Shown here: one piece after another, positions 54,418-63,999 of the stretch
Numbering within the stretch: position 1 is the stretch's first letter
How the letters are laid out: the number at the start of each line of letters is the position of its first letter
NCBI GenBank assembly: GCA_937897985.1
Contig: CALCBD010000054.1
Coordinates: 1 to 64,000 of the forward strand
DNA length: 64,000 nt
From: an uncultured Paludibacter sp.
Lineage (GTDB): Bacteria; Bacteroidota; Bacteroidia; Bacteroidales; Paludibacteraceae
Reading direction: 5' to 3'
Notes under the pieces: generated by a model
What the model saw: the letters and a program-made list of their open reading frames with translations, nothing else
What the model was told of the DNA's origin: nothing
Database searches by the model: none
Program-made: the position numbers and the translations under genes

Positions 54418-54768
54418 ATGTTTGACCAACTTGGTCACGAAAGAGGTAAGTCTTGTGAGTATTATTATTTAACTAATCAGGATGAGTTTAAAAAGCAAAA
54501 AAATGAAGTTATCAAATGTGTATTTTCTGATAACCGCATAAAAGAACTAAATAAAGATAAATCAAGTAATGTTCTCTTAGTTTGTTTGTGCGATCAATAT
54601 GGTGAGTTTAAAGCAGTCAGTTTTGTTAAAACAGCAACAATTACTCTCTCTGAAATCAATGCTTTGGAGGAAGCTGTTTTGAAAATGAAAATAAAAATTG
54701 ATTGTCATTCTTGTCCTGACACTAAATATTTTTTATTTAACTTCTCCATTATATTTAACAGGCTATAA
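54418..54768 (+). CDS. N-terminally truncated paralogue of the preceding protein
   Basis: A 116-residue frame that aligns with residues ~60-175 of the preceding protein: DEFKKQKNEVIKCVF, LLVCLCDQYGEFKAVSF, LSEINALEEAVLKMKIKI and CPDTKYF. It has no signal peptide, and the in-frame sequence upstream reaches a stop after about 14 codons. It is therefore either a cytoplasmic relic or a broken duplicate. If the pair are immunity-like proteins, duplication and decay would be expected. A terminator follows 157 bases later. Confidence 0.55.
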   Translation: MFDQLGHERGKSCEYYYLTNQDEFKKQKNEVIKCVFSDNRIKELNKDKSSNVLLVCLCDQYGEFKAVSFVKTATITLSEINALEEAVLKMKIKIDCHSCPDTKYFLFNFSIIFNRL

Positions 54769-55104
54769 ATGAGTGCTTCACGAACAATGGTTTTTTAGCA
54801 TCAATCATTACAACTGTTTTGTTTTATTTACGTGTTATACATGCGATTAATTAAATATTAACTAAAAAAAGTCAATTATAAAGCTTTCAAATTGGCAGGT
54901 AAATAGTCGTGTAGCATTCGCTTTTGTCGGGTGGAATTTCAATAATTCCACCCGACTTTTTCGTTTGGATTTATTAGAAAGTCAAGTAAGTGGGATTTTT
55001 GACATTTTGCAAACGATATTCAGTTGGAGAGAAGTTTCTCAGAATACAGTCATAAAAGAGTCGTAACAGAATCTGAAACAGTATCATAAAGAATAAAACC
55101 GTTC
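54769..55104. other. Gap between the lipoprotein locus and the M23 gene
   Basis: It holds the strong terminator at 54926-54961. The remaining ~140 bases to the convergent M23 gene show only a short hairpin GAGAAGTTTCTC (55029-55040). No ORF. Confidence 0.55.
54926..54961 (+). terminator. Strong terminator closing the lipoprotein locus
   Basis: 13-bp arms GTCGGGTGGAATT (54926-54938) and AATTCCACCCGAC (54944-54956), 5-nt loop, then TTTTT. Confidence 0.88.
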
Positions 55105-55974
55105 TTATTTCACCCTTAATCTTTGTCCGGGTTTTAATTTTTTATTGGCCTTTATTCCGTTCAGTTTACAGATTGATTTTACGCTTACACCGTTTCGGAT
55201 GGCAATGTGGCTCAGTGTATCACCTTTGCGGACAGTATAGAATCTGGCTGCATGTATAACTTTGACTTCCTGCTGGTAATAAAAAGACTTTCGTTTGGTA
55301 ATCTGGTAGATATCATTGTGTACTTTACCGGTATAGAAGTTAACGATGCTTGCCGGATTCAGAGCGTTCCCCAGATATCGCATTTCGAAATGTAAGTGAG
55401 GTCCGGTGGAGCGTCCGGTATTTCCGCCAAGGGCAATCAGTTCGCCGGCTTTTACGTACTGATCGAGATGTACAAGCACCTGCGAAAGATGCGCATAAAC
55501 CGTTTCTAAGCCATTCTCGTGACGAATTACGATATAATGGCCATATCCTCTTGCCTCGTAGTCGATAATGCGGATTTTCCCTGAAAAAGCAGCCACAACC
55601 GAATCGCCTACATTGATTCGTAAATCGGTGCCAAAGTGGTATCTGTAACGGCGGGGGCCGAAATCAGAAGTGATGATTCCCGGAACGGGTACCCTGAAGT
55701 TTCTGCAATCAATCCGGACTGTATCGGGGAGGCTGTCGATAGGGATTTTATAAGGATTTAACCGCTCACTTGTCCAGATATTGTTGTATATGTCATCGGC
55801 CGGATGATTTTCCATCAGGTCGTCCGAAGTATCGTTCAACATTTCTTTATAAATGTTGGCGGTATCATTTTTAAAAAAAAGTGGTGATTTTGTGTTTAAA
55901 TAGGTTTGGGCATAAATGCCTGAAAATATGAGAGAAAAGTAAAGTATTAAATTGATTTTTAGTGAAAACTGCAT
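55105..55974 (-). CDS. M23 metallopeptidase with C-terminal LysM domain
   Basis: A 289-residue exported protein (signal peptide to about residue 22, SGIYAQ). The lysostaphin-type peptidase domain has SDFGPRRYRYHFGTDL (zinc ligands His and Asp), YAHLS and GPHLHFEMRY (HxH). The last ~45 residues, YTVRKGDTLSHIAIRNGVS to LKPGQRLRV, are a LysM peptidoglycan-binding domain. It probably cleaves peptide crosslinks of peptidoglycan during growth or separation. It lies 89 bases downstream of ndk in the same direction. Confidence 0.95.
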   Translation of the reverse strand: MQFSLKINLILYFSLIFSGIYAQTYLNTKSPLFFKNDTANIYKEMLNDTSDDLMENHPADDIYNNIWTSERLNPYKIPIDSLPDTVRIDCRNFRVPVPGIITSDFGPRRYRYHFGTDLRINVGDSVVAAFSGKIRIIDYEARGYGHYIVIRHENGLETVYAHLSQVLVHLDQYVKAGELIALGGNTGRSTGPHLHFEMRYLGNALNPASIVNFYTGKVHNDIYQITKRKSFYYQQEVKVIHAARFYTVRKGDTLSHIAIRNGVSVKSICKLNGIKANKKLKPGQRLRVK

Positions 55975-56063
55975 TTTAAACCCCCGCTGATAATCCGGAA
56001 GTCGTTTGCTCCGGTGAATGAATAAATAAAATTAAAAGATAAACCTTTCTTCTTTCTCAACCC

Positions 56064-56525
56064 TTAAAATTCATCATTTGCATAAAAGAAACCATGATTC
56101 ACACGATCAAAATCAAAAATTTCTTTTTCGCTGAAAAATCTTTTCAATTCAATAACTGCATTTTCAACCGAATCGGAAGTATGTATGATATTTTCCTGCA
56201 CACTCACACTAAAGTCGCCTCTGATGGTTCCCAAAGCAGCCTGACGACCATTGGTCTTCCCGGCCATATTGTGTACAATTTCAACTGCATCAATACCTTT
56301 CAGACAGCAAACAATTACAGGTGTAATTTTCATGCTGTCCTTAATTCTTTTAAAAAACGGACGATCGGCTAAATGGGCATAGTGTTCGGTCAGAATTTCA
56401 TCATCAAGTTGCATCATTTTCAAACCGCAAATCTGTAAGCCCTTTCGTTCAAAACGGGTTAGTACTTCACCAATTAATTCCCGTTGAATGGCACCGGGTT
56501 TAATAATTACAAGTGTTTTTTCCAT
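56064..56525 (-). CDS. ndk: Nucleoside diphosphate kinase
   Basis: A 153-residue enzyme that equilibrates nucleoside tri- and diphosphates through a phosphohistidine. The start at 56525 is preferred because the promoter lies at 56568-56598 and the protein then begins MEKTLVIIKPGAIQ, as the family does. Other signatures are ADRPFF and IIHTSDS, where the catalytic His precedes TSDS instead of the more common GSDS. It is followed by the M23 gene and preceded by recG on the same strand. Confidence 0.96.
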   Translation of the reverse strand: MEKTLVIIKPGAIQRELIGEVLTRFERKGLQICGLKMMQLDDEILTEHYAHLADRPFFKRIKDSMKITPVIVCCLKGIDAVEIVHNMAGKTNGRQAALGTIRGDFSVSVQENIIHTSDSVENAVIELKRFFSEKEIFDFDRVNHGFFYANDEF

Positions 56526-56567
56526 ATTCGACCTGCTGATTATTGATTTTGAAAAAAAATCAGTTTT

Positions 56568-56598
56568 CAAAAGTAAGAAATAGGAATAAGAAGACAAA
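56568..56598 (-). promoter_or_regulatory. Promoter of ndk
   Basis: On the minus strand TTTG (56595-56598), exactly 19 bases, TACTTTTG (56568-56575): a full match to the Bacteroidota consensus layout. It lies in the short gap after recG. Confidence 0.65.
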
Positions 56599-56613
56599 AA
56601 AAGTTCTGAATAT

Positions 56614-58710
56614 TTAACTTATTACTCCCCAATTTAAAGTATTAGTCTTCAATTTACGCAATTGAGCTACTAAAATGCTATTTTCAGGTTTTTGGAGGGT
56701 GGGGTCATCTTCGAGTATTTCCATTGCCGTCCGTCGGGCAATTTCGAGCATTTTGCCATCCTGTGCCAGGTTTGAGATTTTAAGTTCGAAAGGCAAACCG
56801 CTCTGCATGGTACCTTCCAGATCGCCGGGTCCGCGAAGCTGAAGGTCGGCTTCCGATATTTCAAATCCATCGTTGGTACGCACCATGATTTCCATCCGTT
56901 TGCGGGTTTCGGTAGCTAATTTAAAGCCGGTAAGAAGTATGCAAAACGACTGATCGGCACCACGTCCCACTCTTCCGCGTAGCTGATGCAGTTGCGACAG
57001 GCCGAAACGTTCGGCATTCTCAATAATCATAACCGATGCATTGGGTACGTTAACCCCTACTTCAATGACGGTGGTTGCCACCATGATCTGAGCCTCACCC
57101 GATACAAATTTCTGCATTTGATAGTCCTTTTCGGCTGCTTTCAGCTTGCCGTGAACTTTACATACTTTGAAGCCGGGGAAAGTTTCGCAAATGTAATTAT
57201 AGCCGTTTTCCAAATCCTGAAGATCCATTTTTTCGGATTCCTGAATAAGCGGATAAACAATGTAAATCTGCCGACCGGCATTGACCTGTTTGGCAATGAA
57301 CTGATTGAGCGATTGTCTTTTGTTTTCATAATAATGGTATGTCTGAATGGGTTTTCGGCCGGGAGGAAGCTCATCGATTACCGAAACACTCAAATCACCG
57401 TAAAGTGTCATGGCTAATGTGCGCGGGATAGGAGTGGCGGTCATCACCAGGATATGAGGTGGTTGTGAGTTTTTTTTCCATAATCTGGATCTTTGTTCCA
57501 CCCCGAATCTGTGTTGTTCATCAATTACCACTAAACCAAGGTTCGAAAACTGCACAGTATCTTCAATTAAAGCATGAGTACCAATCAGAATATGCATTTC
57601 ACCCGAGCGTAATTTTTCGTGAAGTTCCTCACGTTTTTTCGGCCGGGTAGAACCGGTGAGTAATGCAATATTTACATCCATACTGCCCAGAAGTTCAGTT
57701 ATTGTATCGAAATGCTGATTGGCAAGAATCTCGGTCGGAGCCATAAGGGCAGCCTGAAAACCATTATCGGCAGCCATTAACATGGCCATCAATGCCACCA
57801 GTGTTTTTCCGCTACCCACATCGCCCTGAAGCAGGCGGTTCATTTGCTTACCGCTACCTACATCGGTTCTGATTTCGCGCAACACCCTTTTTTGAGCTCC
57901 GGTAAGTTCAAAAGGAAGATAATCGCTGAAAAAAGTATTAAAATATCGTCCGATGTGTTTAAATATAAAACCTCTGAAATTTTGCTCACGCCATTTGCTT
58001 TGCCGCAGAATGTGAAGCTGAATATAAAAAAGTTCCTCAAATTTAAGCCTTTGCCTGGCTTTGTTCAGCGCATTTGCATTCGATGGAAAATGTATATTAA
58101 TCAGCGAATCGGTGAGATTCATTAATGCAAATCGTTTCAGGATTGCTGCCGGCAACGATTCCGGAATTCCGGATTTGAGCTGTTTTACAAGAGGGAATAT
58201 GATTTTTTGAATTGATTTCGAATTCAAATATCCGGATTTCATTTTCTCCGTTGTATTGTAGAAAGGCTGTAATCCCATCATTTCGGCCGGTGGAAGTTGC
58301 GATTGCAGGTCAATTTCGGGATGAACGATGTTATATCGCCCGTTAAAAGTGGATGGTTTACCGAATACTACATATTCAATTCCGGTCTTATATTTTTCGT
58401 GAATGAATTTAATCCCTTTGAACCAGACCAGATCGATGGTATCTTTTCCGTCTGTAAAAACGGCCGATAATCTCTGATTCCTGCCTTCACCTATCTTTTC
58501 AAAATTTAAAATCCGTCCTTTTACCTGAATAAAAGGCATATTTACAGTCAGTTCATGTAAATAGTAAAACCGGCTCCGGTCGACATACTTATATGGATAA
58601 TGCCTTAATAACTCTTCCACCGAACGTATTCCAAGCTCCGCGGCAAGTAATGCTGCTTTTTTGGGTCCGACTCCCGGAAGAAACTTTATGTCCTGCATTG
58701 AGAAATCCAT
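56614..58710 (-). CDS. recG: ATP-dependent DNA helicase RecG
   Basis: A 698-residue superfamily 2 helicase that remodels stalled forks and branched DNA. The N-terminal wedge domain starts FLPGVGPKKAALLAAELGI, with the OB-fold near residues 60-150. Helicase motifs: LLQGDVGSGKTLVA (motif I), IDEQH (II), MTATPIPRTLA (III), VATTVIEVGVNVPNA (V) and QLRGRVGRG (VI). The start at 58710 or at the Met four codons downstream is equally possible. It lies just upstream of ndk. Confidence 0.96.
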   Translation of the reverse strand: MDFSMQDIKFLPGVGPKKAALLAAELGIRSVEELLRHYPYKYVDRSRFYYLHELTVNMPFIQVKGRILNFEKIGEGRNQRLSAVFTDGKDTIDLVWFKGIKFIHEKYKTGIEYVVFGKPSTFNGRYNIVHPEIDLQSQLPPAEMMGLQPFYNTTEKMKSGYLNSKSIQKIIFPLVKQLKSGIPESLPAAILKRFALMNLTDSLINIHFPSNANALNKARQRLKFEELFYIQLHILRQSKWREQNFRGFIFKHIGRYFNTFFSDYLPFELTGAQKRVLREIRTDVGSGKQMNRLLQGDVGSGKTLVALMAMLMAADNGFQAALMAPTEILANQHFDTITELLGSMDVNIALLTGSTRPKKREELHEKLRSGEMHILIGTHALIEDTVQFSNLGLVVIDEQHRFGVEQRSRLWKKNSQPPHILVMTATPIPRTLAMTLYGDLSVSVIDELPPGRKPIQTYHYYENKRQSLNQFIAKQVNAGRQIYIVYPLIQESEKMDLQDLENGYNYICETFPGFKVCKVHGKLKAAEKDYQMQKFVSGEAQIMVATTVIEVGVNVPNASVMIIENAERFGLSQLHQLRGRVGRGADQSFCILLTGFKLATETRKRMEIMVRTNDGFEISEADLQLRGPGDLEGTMQSGLPFELKISNLAQDGKMLEIARRTAMEILEDDPTLQKPENSILVAQLRKLKTNTLNWGVIS

Positions 58711-58904
58711 ATTGCTGATGTTTGTAAAGTAAACGGGAAAATTATTTGGAGTTAATTATTTCCATTGAAATTTTTTAAGGGTAATGTGGCTATGTTCTTA
58801 ATATATAATTGTTGATGACGTTTTATTGATTGTAAATTTTTATTATTCCGGTTCTTTTTTCTTTTTTGTGAAAAAAAATCAGTGAGTTTAGTGATCTCAG
58901 TTAT

Positions 58905-59960
58905 TTATCCTGTAATATATCTGAAACCGGGTATTTTGCGCAATCCATAAATGATTGACATTGAAATTGTCAGAACCAGGATCAATAATACAGGTAATGA
59001 AACGACAGGATTTGCAAATGACCAGTAAATACCGTTCCGGAACAGAACTCCAATCACAATGATATGAACCAGATAAATGCCGTAACTGTAATTGCTGATT
59101 CTCTTCTGAATAAACAGCAGGGATTTATTTCTTATCTCCGCATTTTTGAACAACAGGAAAACCGCCACAGACTGAACTATGCTCACGATGGAAAAGTAGC
59201 TGTAAATTCTCAGGTTCTGGAAGCGCTGTCCGTAACTCAGGGAGTAAACCACCCATGCACAAACAACAATTGAAAGTAAGTAAACTATACCTGCAATAAG
59301 CCTTTGTTTGTTTCGGAACAAATCGTATTTACTTAAATAATATCCTGAAACCAGATAACCCGAATATTCAATATAACCTAAAAGTTTGTATTGATAATCG
59401 CCGGTCCATTTATAAAAACTAAGATTCAGACTGTAGGTTGATATACAAATTGCAACCCAAATCAACAAAGTGAATGACAAAGTTTTCCGGTTCATTTTTC
59501 TGACGGTTTTACCGATAAACGGAGTAAACAAATAGAGAAAAAGAATCATATAGACGTACCAGAAATGCTTTGAAACTCCATCATTTAAAAACAGGTTGAC
59601 AGCCCAGTGTGTGATATTACCAAATCCGTGCGGTTGCTTTACGGGCGGGAGCATCAGCCAGTAATAAACCCAGTATACGAGTATCCAGAACAAAAAAGGT
59701 AAAAGTACACGCATCAGCCTTTTTTTGTAAAATTCACCCGGCGGGTAATCGCGGTGCAGCAAAGTAGCTCCGCTTAACATTAAAAACAGAGGTACTGCAA
59801 ATCGTACCGAACTATCGAAGATATTACCTGTTATCCAGCTGTTCATATCAACACGGAAAGCCATGCCGAGTACCGGACTTGAAATATGAATGAGTATCAC
59901 AGCTATTGTTGCTGTTGCCCGCAAAGTATCCAGGTATTGTATGTTATCCGTTTGTTTCAT
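58905..59960 (-). CDS. Membrane acyltransferase, acyltransferase-3 family
   Basis: A 351-residue protein with about ten membrane helices. It begins NIQYLDTLRATATIAVILIHISSPV, the family's YLDxLR(A/G)xA start with the catalytic His; RFAVPLFLMLSGATLL and WYVYMILFLYLFTPFIG are also typical. Members acylate exported sugars or lipids; the acceptor is not visible. Its ATG overlaps the ispD stop (ATGA), so it is translated with ispD although the functions do not seem related. Confidence 0.9.
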   Translation of the reverse strand: MKQTDNIQYLDTLRATATIAVILIHISSPVLGMAFRVDMNSWITGNIFDSSVRFAVPLFLMLSGATLLHRDYPPGEFYKKRLMRVLLPFLFWILVYWVYYWLMLPPVKQPHGFGNITHWAVNLFLNDGVSKHFWYVYMILFLYLFTPFIGKTVRKMNRKTLSFTLLIWVAICISTYSLNLSFYKWTGDYQYKLLGYIEYSGYLVSGYYLSKYDLFRNKQRLIAGIVYLLSIVVCAWVVYSLSYGQRFQNLRIYSYFSIVSIVQSVAVFLLFKNAEIRNKSLLFIQKRISNYSYGIYLVHIIVIGVLFRNGIYWSFANPVVSLPVLLILVLTISMSIIYGLRKIPGFRYITG

Positions 59961-60631
59961 TTCAGGTCTGTGAGCAGGGTTTTTGCAATGACCAAATCCA
60001 TGGGGGTTGTGATTTTTATGTTCTCACGGTTTCCTTCCACCAGGTAAATTTTTTCACCCAACGATTCAACAACCGAAGCATCGTCGGTAAAACTATCGGA
60101 ATAATCCTGCTGATAAGCACGTTTTAACAATTCACCATCGAAAACCTGTGGCGTTTGTACCAGCCTGAATTCAGACCGGTTAGCCGATACGCTTAACGAG
60201 CCGGTGATTTTTCTGATACTTTCCACCATTTCGGTGACTGGTACTGCAGATTTGTGTTTTCCAGCTTCTACAAAACATTTTGAAATGGTTTCGACGCTGA
60301 CTAACGGCCGGACGCCGTCATGTACAGCAACAACCGATGGTGTTACTACAGATTTCAAACCGTTTTGAACCGAATGAAATCTGGTGGGTCCGCCCGTCAC
60401 GACAGAATGCTTGATGTTGAAGGCATATTTTTTGCAAAGATTTTCCCATTGATTGGTTTGAGATGCCGGAAGTACTAAAATAATCTGAATATCAGCATCG
60501 TATTTTACAAAAGCTTCAATAGTATACATCAAAACAGCTTTAGCGTTGATTTCAATAAACTGCTTCGGAATGTATGTATTCATTCGTTCACCTTTTCCAC
60601 CGGCAACAATCAGGGCGATTTTCTGAATCAT
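59957..60631 (-). CDS. ispD: 2-C-methyl-D-erythritol 4-phosphate cytidylyltransferase
   Basis: A 224-residue enzyme of the non-mevalonate isoprenoid pathway (MEP plus CTP to CDP-ME). Signatures: ALIVAGGKGERMNTYIPKQF, the nucleotide-binding start; VAVHDGVRPLVS; and the C-terminal TDDASVVESLGEKIYLVEGNREN­-type segment with NIKITTPMDL. It is the first gene of a two-gene unit with the acyltransferase. Tar/bacterial TarI-type cytidylyltransferases are related but lack a context here. Confidence 0.93.
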   Translation of the reverse strand: MIQKIALIVAGGKGERMNTYIPKQFIEINAKAVLMYTIEAFVKYDADIQIILVLPASQTNQWENLCKKYAFNIKHSVVTGGPTRFHSVQNGLKSVVTPSVVAVHDGVRPLVSVETISKCFVEAGKHKSAVPVTEMVESIRKITGSLSVSANRSEFRLVQTPQVFDGELLKRAYQQDYSDSFTDDASVVESLGEKIYLVEGNRENIKITTPMDLVIAKTLLTDLK

Positions 60632-60659
60632 ATAGTCTGGACTTATTATGAATAAAAAA

Positions 60660-60667
60660 CAAAGATA
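60660..60667 (-). promoter_or_regulatory. -7 box of ispD
   Basis: TATCTTTG on the minus strand, 28 bases before the ispD start. Confidence 0.45.
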
Positions 60668-60821
60668 ATCTTTTTAGCTTAAAATCCGGACGCTGCGGAT
60701 TTCAAATTATATGCGACATAAAAATAAAGGTACAAATCAGAAATAAATGAATTACAACAGATATAAATCAGACTATCTGAATTAATTAAATAAATTATTA
60801 GTTTGAAACGCCAACATTTTA

Positions 60822-60829
60822 TAACTTTG
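60822..60829 (+). promoter_or_regulatory. Promoter of the SPOR gene
   Basis: TAACTTTG with TTTG 16 bases upstream (60802-60805). It lies 18 bases before the ATG at 60848 and excludes the start at 60803. Confidence 0.5.
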
Positions 60830-60847
60830 CACGCAAATTCAAAAACA

Positions 60848-61327
60848 ATGAAACAACTAAGTATTGCGATTCTTTTTGCATTTCATATTTTTATATTGAT
60901 GGCTCAGGAAGGCGAAAAAGTCTCAAATAAAAATATTTTTGAAGCACTGTCTAACGTTGATTCGGCAAGCCATGCTTCAGTAATGGTCCGGCAGGATGAA
61001 AGAATTACTCTTGCTCTTGTTGATCGAAAACCGGCAACCGAAGCACATCAGGCTTCAACAATTACCGGAAGTGGATACAGAGTGCAGGTCTTCTCGAGCA
61101 ATATGCAACGAACTGCAAAAGCCGAAGCCTACAAAATTGAAAAAAAGCTGAAAGATCAGTTTCCCGATCAGGCTGTTTATGTAAATTATACTTCACCGTT
61201 CTGGAAAGTTCGGATTGGCGACTTCAAAACCATACAGGAAGCCAAAGATTTCAGAAATCAGCTGATTGATGCTTTTCCAGAACTCAAAAGTGAAACCTAT
61301 ACCGTGAAGGACACAATCAACTTATAG
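60848..61327 (+). CDS. Exported SPOR-domain protein
   Basis: A 159-residue protein. The start at 60848 gives a signal peptide (MKQLSIAILFAFHIFILMAQ) and follows a promoter box. A linker of ~50 residues leads to a SPOR domain (GYRVQVFSSNMQRTAKAEA to YTVKD), which binds glycan strands stripped of stem peptides, often at the division site. No other domain is present. It is followed 67 bases later by folE. Confidence 0.88.
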   Translation: MKQLSIAILFAFHIFILMAQEGEKVSNKNIFEALSNVDSASHASVMVRQDERITLALVDRKPATEAHQASTITGSGYRVQVFSSNMQRTAKAEAYKIEKKLKDQFPDQAVYVNYTSPFWKVRIGDFKTIQEAKDFRNQLIDAFPELKSETYTVKDTINL

Positions 61328-61394
61328 ACTTTTTTATTATTTCTGAATTATAGAAGGACAGAACAAAAGTTCTTTAAAAAAACCATACATATCA

Positions 61395-61994
61395 ATGGAT
61401 TTTAATATCAATCAGCCCGTACCTTTCGACGCAAAAAAAACGGAAGAGATAGCAAATCATTACCGCGAAATCATACAACTTCTCGGCGAAAATGCCGGAA
61501 GGGAAGGGCTACTCAAAACCCCCGACAGGGTTTCGAAAGCCATGCAGTTTCTGATGAATGGCTACGAACAGGATCCTGAAGAAATTTTACGTTCAGCCAT
61601 GTTTACCGAGGATTACCGCCAAATGGTGATTGTGAAGGACATCGACTTTTATTCAATGTGTGAGCATCACATGCTGCCGTTTTTTGGCAAAGCACACATT
61701 GCTTATATCCCCAATCACAAAATCACCGGATTAAGTAAAATTGCCCGTGTAGTGGAGGTATATGCCCGCCGGCTCCAGGTACAGGAACGAATGACCACTC
61801 AAATCAAAGAATGTATCCAGAACACGCTGAATCCGCTTGGTGTGATGGTAATACTCGAAGCTCAACACCTTTGTATGCAGATGCGCGGAGTGCAGAAACA
61901 AAATTCAATTACCACCACATCGGATTTTACAGGTGTTTTTCAACAGGCAAAAACACGGGAAGAGTTTATGAACCTGATTAATCGCAGGGGATAA
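61395..61994 (+). CDS. folE: GTP cyclohydrolase I
   Basis: A 199-residue enzyme that converts GTP to dihydroneopterin triphosphate for folate synthesis. Signatures: FYSMCEHHMLPFFGKAHIAYIP with zinc-ligand Cys and His, GLSKIARVVEVYARRLQVQERMT, and the second zinc cysteine in AQHLCMQMRGV. The length is that of the homodecameric enzyme. It is convergent with the porZ-like gene. Confidence 0.96.
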   Translation: MDFNINQPVPFDAKKTEEIANHYREIIQLLGENAGREGLLKTPDRVSKAMQFLMNGYEQDPEEILRSAMFTEDYRQMVIVKDIDFYSMCEHHMLPFFGKAHIAYIPNHKITGLSKIARVVEVYARRLQVQERMTTQIKECIQNTLNPLGVMVILEAQHLCMQMRGVQKQNSITTTSDFTGVFQQAKTREEFMNLINRRG

Positions 61995-62144
61995 ATTATC
62001 ATCGTCGGGCACTCAACAAAACAAAAAACAGAGCCGTATCAAATGATTATTTTTGAATGCAAATAACGCAAATTCAAAAAAGCCTGAACTCCTTATTGTA
62101 TTGATATACAAATAATTATTGTTCTGTGGAATTTGCGATTGTTT

Positions 62145-62192
62145 GCAAACAAACAGTCAGCGCAGCTAAATATGAGTTCCTCATGCTTTTGA
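62145..62192. repeat. Dispersed short repeat, copy B
   Basis: Aligns to 29693-29740 with the exact word ACAGTCAGCG. It lies in the 253-bp gap between convergent folE and the porZ-like gene, where nothing else was recognised. Confidence 0.4.
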
Positions 62193-62247
62193 TACGACCG
62201 CGATATTTTTTGTAATGGTCAGAAGAAATGATTCTTTGCTCTGAGCA

Positions 62248-63999
62248 TTAATTAATGACCATGATTTTGGTAATGGTGCTCTGTGTTCCATCACTGTTTA
62301 CCCCGATTGCAAGGTAGATACCGGTACTTACTTTTTTACCGTGAACATCTTTACCATCCCAGGTGGCAAGCCCACCGTTTGAAACAGTCTGACAAATCAG
62401 ATTACCGTTGATATCCGTTATTTTTATTTGCGTATCCTTTACCAAACCTGTAATTGTGATAATACCGGAATAACTTTCACGAACAGGATTCGGATAAGCA
62501 TGTACATTTGAAAATTCCTCACCACCTTCGAGTGCATCGCTTTGGTAGGATACAATTCCCCTGCCTGTTCCGAAAAATACTTCACCTGTGGTGGGGTGGA
62601 TGGCAATTGAAAAAATATCATTGGACAATAACGGACTGTTTTCGGTAGTAAAATGCTTGATGGTTTCCTGTCCGTTTTCGGACATTAAATAGACCCCTGA
62701 AGTTTCGGTACCAAGCCATTTACGGTTAGCGCCGTCGATGGCTATTGTTTTTATTTTCTCATTTTGAAGCAGATAATCGGCATAACCGGTACCGTCATTG
62801 CGTGGGATTTTCACCCTTGAACAGGTATAACCCGGATCGAAAACCTTCGATGTATTATAGAACAGAAATGGTCCCATATCGGTGCCAACCCATACCACAT
62901 TGTTTTTATCTTCAACTACTTCGTAAACCACAGCAGGGCTTACCGACACGTTATAAGTCTGTCCGTTGTCTGTTTCGGGATATACAAATGCCGAAAAATA
63001 AACAGACTGATCATCCGATTGATCAGAGATAGTACCGTTATCGTCGTATATCAGTAGTCCAGGGTCATAACGAATTGATGGTATCCACTTTTGATTGGGA
63101 TTCTGATTCGATATCATTATTTTCCCCAATGTAGGTTTCGACGCATGAGGGTAAGTAAGTTGCTTCCAGGTACCATCTTTCATCAAAATCTTTATGGCAG
63201 CATTAACAGTCATATTTGTAATCAACAGGTTGCCATCTTTGTCGTATACAGCGCCATCGAGGCGAATATATTTGAACGGTGCTTCGGGAACAATGGTTTC
63301 AAGTGTGCTGTTCAGGTGTGTGTACCATTTTGAAAAGGCATTGTCTTTAAATTCGTACAGACCTGTACCGTAGGAAGAAACAAAGAAGTGATTATTGTCC
63401 GAAGGATCGACAGCAACATTCATGAAATCGAGCGGATCCTGTCCGGTTTGATCCTTAATCACCGAGGGGTCGAGGTTGGTCCAGATTCCGTTTTCGTAGA
63501 TCATAACATATCCCGGTCGCTGATACTGAACAGCCCAACGACCACCCTGAACGACAAACATTTTACTCCCGCTGAATTTGATTTGCCAGGGTACATTTGT
63601 AGCCGGGCCTAATGGCTGATAGTTTTTTATTTCCGGATTATTCAGATTGCCTGCATTGACAGATACCACCCCTTTTTCGTTACCTGCGAGCCAGTAGATA
63701 TTTCTGGTATTGTCGTATTCAGCATCTGAAGCAGTTCCGATACTCTGAACTGTGTTCATATTCAGCGATTCGTCGACCAGATAAATAGTTGTACTACCGC
63801 TGTTAATAATCATTTTGTTGTTCGAAACCGAAAAGTCGGTTGCTGTAATTTCGGGAAAAAGCGGAACCCACGATTGATTGCTTTCCTGCATATAGAACTT
63901 ATTTCCCCGCAACAATATGAGCTTATTGGCAAAATCGGCAATTTTCATAAGATCACCGCTACCCGGCAAGCCCTGGAGAGTAGACCAGAATTCATAATT
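62248..63999 (-). CDS. PorZ-like beta-propeller protein with T9SS sorting domain, 5' end outside
   Basis: At least 584 residues; the frame stays open to the window edge (NYEFWSTLQGLPGSG), so the N-terminus is missing. The body contains two-component-regulator-type propeller blades (NNVVWVGTDMGPFLFY, NRKWLGTETSGVYLM, GEVFFGTGRGIVSY). The end has YPNPVRESYSGIITITGL, a FlgD-like fold and ATWDGKDVHGKKVSTGIYL to KIMVIN, a type A sorting domain. This layout fits PorZ, a surface component of the T9SS sortase complex that helps deliver A-LPS, but a cargo protein with the same domains cannot be excluded. Confidence 0.75.
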   Translation of the reverse strand, partial: NYEFWSTLQGLPGSGDLMKIADFANKLILLRGNKFYMQESNQSWVPLFPEITATDFSVSNNKMIINSGSTTIYLVDESLNMNTVQSIGTASDAEYDNTRNIYWLAGNEKGVVSVNAGNLNNPEIKNYQPLGPATNVPWQIKFSGSKMFVVQGGRWAVQYQRPGYVMIYENGIWTNLDPSVIKDQTGQDPLDFMNVAVDPSDNNHFFVSSYGTGLYEFKDNAFSKWYTHLNSTLETIVPEAPFKYIRLDGAVYDKDGNLLITNMTVNAAIKILMKDGTWKQLTYPHASKPTLGKIMISNQNPNQKWIPSIRYDPGLLIYDDNGTISDQSDDQSVYFSAFVYPETDNGQTYNVSVSPAVVYEVVEDKNNVVWVGTDMGPFLFYNTSKVFDPGYTCSRVKIPRNDGTGYADYLLQNEKIKTIAIDGANRKWLGTETSGVYLMSENGQETIKHFTTENSPLLSNDIFSIAIHPTTGEVFFGTGRGIVSYQSDALEGGEEFSNVHAYPNPVRESYSGIITITGLVKDTQIKITDINGNLICQTVSNGGLATWDGKDVHGKKVSTGIYLAIGVNSDGTQSTITKIMVIN

